Below the pieces are notes generated by a model. The model was not told where the DNA came from and made no database searches. It saw nothing but the letters and a program-made list of their open reading frames with translations. This document shows positions 6,553-7,578 of a DNA stretch of 7,578 bases, piece by piece. This stretch comes from Anaerolineae bacterium (GTDB taxonomy: Bacteria > Chloroflexota > Anaerolineae > B4-G1 > SLSP01): positions 1 through 7,578 of the forward strand of contig JAFGSL010000725.1 in NCBI GenBank assembly GCA_016934645.1, written 5' to 3'. The translations under genes were made by a program, and so were the position numbers. Numbering within the stretch: the stretch's first letter is position 1; each line of letters starts with the position of its first letter.

Positions 6553-7562
6553 TAGTCTTTCACCTCATGCTTTCTGTGTTCGCCGCGCATCCAGCGGTTC
6601 AGCAGGCCGCGCAAGCCGCGCGTTTTCTTGGCCTCTACCAGTTCTGAGGCCAGGGTTTCGGCGTCTTGCACGTGGTCGATGTTGGTTACAGGCAGGATGA
6701 GAATGCCTTCCTCCGTCAATTCAATGCGCGCGCGTCCCCGGATACCAAAGTGCGCCAGGAATTCTTTGGGGATTTGCAGCCGTCCGGCAGAGTCGAGGAC
6801 GGTCAGTTCCTCGAAGATTTCTTCTCCTTCATGCGATGACTCGAAAGCCGATCTGCTACCGCGAGAGCGGACGGTCTCCGTCGCCAGCTTGCCGTCGCGG
6901 ATAGCGACGACGCGGTTGACGTGGCGCGCGATGCTTGGATCGTGGCTGACGATGAGCGTGGTCAGCCCCAACTCACTGTTGAGCTTTTGGAACATCTGGT
7001 AGATGGTCAACGCGGTCGCGGAGTCCAATTCGCCGGTTGGCTCGTCCGCCAGGAGCAGGCGCGGCTGGTTCGCCAGCGCGACGGCGATAGCCACGCGCTG
7101 CTGTTCACCACCGGACAGCTCCGAAAGACGATGCTTCTTGCGTTCCGTGAGTTCCACCATATCGAGCAGTTCCTCGGCGCGTTTTTGTGCGACCCGCCCG
7201 GCCTGTCCCGCCAGTGTCATCGGTAGCTTGATGTTTTCAATCGCGTTGAGGTAGGGGATCAAGTTGCGCGCCCCCTGTTGCCAGACAAAGCCCACGCGCG
7301 TGCGGCGGTACTGGTTGAGTTCCGCGTTCGACAGCTTGAGCAAATCTAGCCCATCCACCCACGCGCGCCCGGCAGAGGGGCGGTCCAGACCGCCGAGTAC
7401 GTTCATCAACGTCGATTTGCCGCTACCGCTCGCGCCGACGATGCCGAGTAGTTCGCCAGGGCCAACGACCAGGTCGAGACCTTGCAAGGCGACCACTTCC
7501 AACTCCGCGATCTTATAGATTTTTACCAGATTATCACAAATAACAAATGCTTCTTGTGCCAT
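6552..7562 (-). CDS. ABC transporter ATP-binding protein with C-terminal AbrB/SpoVT-like domain
   Basis: A 336-residue protein with start ATG at 7562-7560; GGAG lies at the window edge 12 bases upstream. Residues 1-230 are a full ABC ATPase: Walker A GASGSGKS (43-50), Q-loop 'FVWQQ' (92-96), signature LSGGE (149-153), Walker B LLLADE (169-174), ELDS (178-181) and His207, of the LolD/MacB group. After a charged linker (230-250), residues about 252-292 read 'ELTVLDSAGRLQIPKEFL...FGI' then 'ARIELTEEGILILPV', the swapped-hairpin AbrB/MazE/SpoVT pattern. A basic tail follows ('LRGLLNRWMRGEHRK'). The usual length for this ATPase group is about 230 residues, so the last 100 are an added module, perhaps for dimerisation, regulation or nucleic-acid contact. 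It leads the operon, with the second ATPase starting on its stop codon. Membrane permease genes are expected beyond the right edge. Confidence 0.9.
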   Translation of the reverse strand: MAQEAFVICDNLVKIYKIAELEVVALQGLDLVVGPGELLGIVGASGSGKSTLMNVLGGLDRPSAGRAWVDGLDLLKLSNAELNQYRRTRVGFVWQQGARNLIPYLNAIENIKLPMTLAGQAGRVAQKRAEELLDMVELTERKKHRLSELSGGEQQRVAIAVALANQPRLLLADEPTGELDSATALTIYQMFQKLNSELGLTTLIVSHDPSIARHVNRVVAIRDGKLATETVRSRGSRSAFESSHEGEEIFEELTVLDSAGRLQIPKEFLAHFGIRGRARIELTEEGILILPVTNIDHVQDAETLASELVEAKKTRGLRGLLNRWMRGEHRKHEVKD

Positions 7563-7578
7563 ATTATGCTGTTTCTCC

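Overview
The window most likely comes from a Chloroflexota bacterium (Anaerolineae/Caldilineae-like). The best clues are in the large secreted protein at 3193-5700. Its second half has a phrasing I associate with Chloroflexota extracellular proteins ('VKVAGYC', 'SLTLRGGYT', '[11 protein letters not shown]'), and it ends in the C-terminal tail 'VYLPLVLRN'. This assignment is inference from sequence style; no rRNA or marker gene is present.

Left edge (1-1002, +): the 3' part of a Lon-related BREX phage-defence gene, brxL. Its AAA+ C-terminal region is followed by a linker. The next domain reads like the C-terminal phospholipase-D-like domain of eukaryotic MITD1, not a Lon (S16) protease domain. 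brxL is usually the last gene of a BREX operon, so the rest of a defence island probably lies to the left.

1003-1523: about 520 bases without a gene, rich in palindromes. It holds two hairpins near 1119-1181, a REP-like double palindrome at 1306-1338 and an AT-rich perfect inverted repeat at 1420-1436. This looks like the boundary between the defence locus and ordinary metabolic genes.

1524-3002 (+): a tight two-gene operon whose stop and start codons abut. It encodes a small ABM-fold (LsrG-like) protein and an iron-containing alcohol dehydrogenase family enzyme, which carries Gln at one of the four classical metal-ligand positions.

3193-5700 (+): a secreted 835-residue right-handed beta-helix protein. 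It has eight 25-27 residue repeats, two successive 'DAGD...DxGxYE' type modules and the Chloroflexota-like tail. A strong intrinsic terminator (16 bp perfect stem, 5723-5763) ends it.

5788-7562 (-): a convergent operon of two LolD/MacB-type ABC ATPases, overlapping by one base (TAATG). The upstream ATPase has an unusual C-terminal AbrB/SpoVT-like domain. Their permease partner is not in the window and may lie beyond the right edge.
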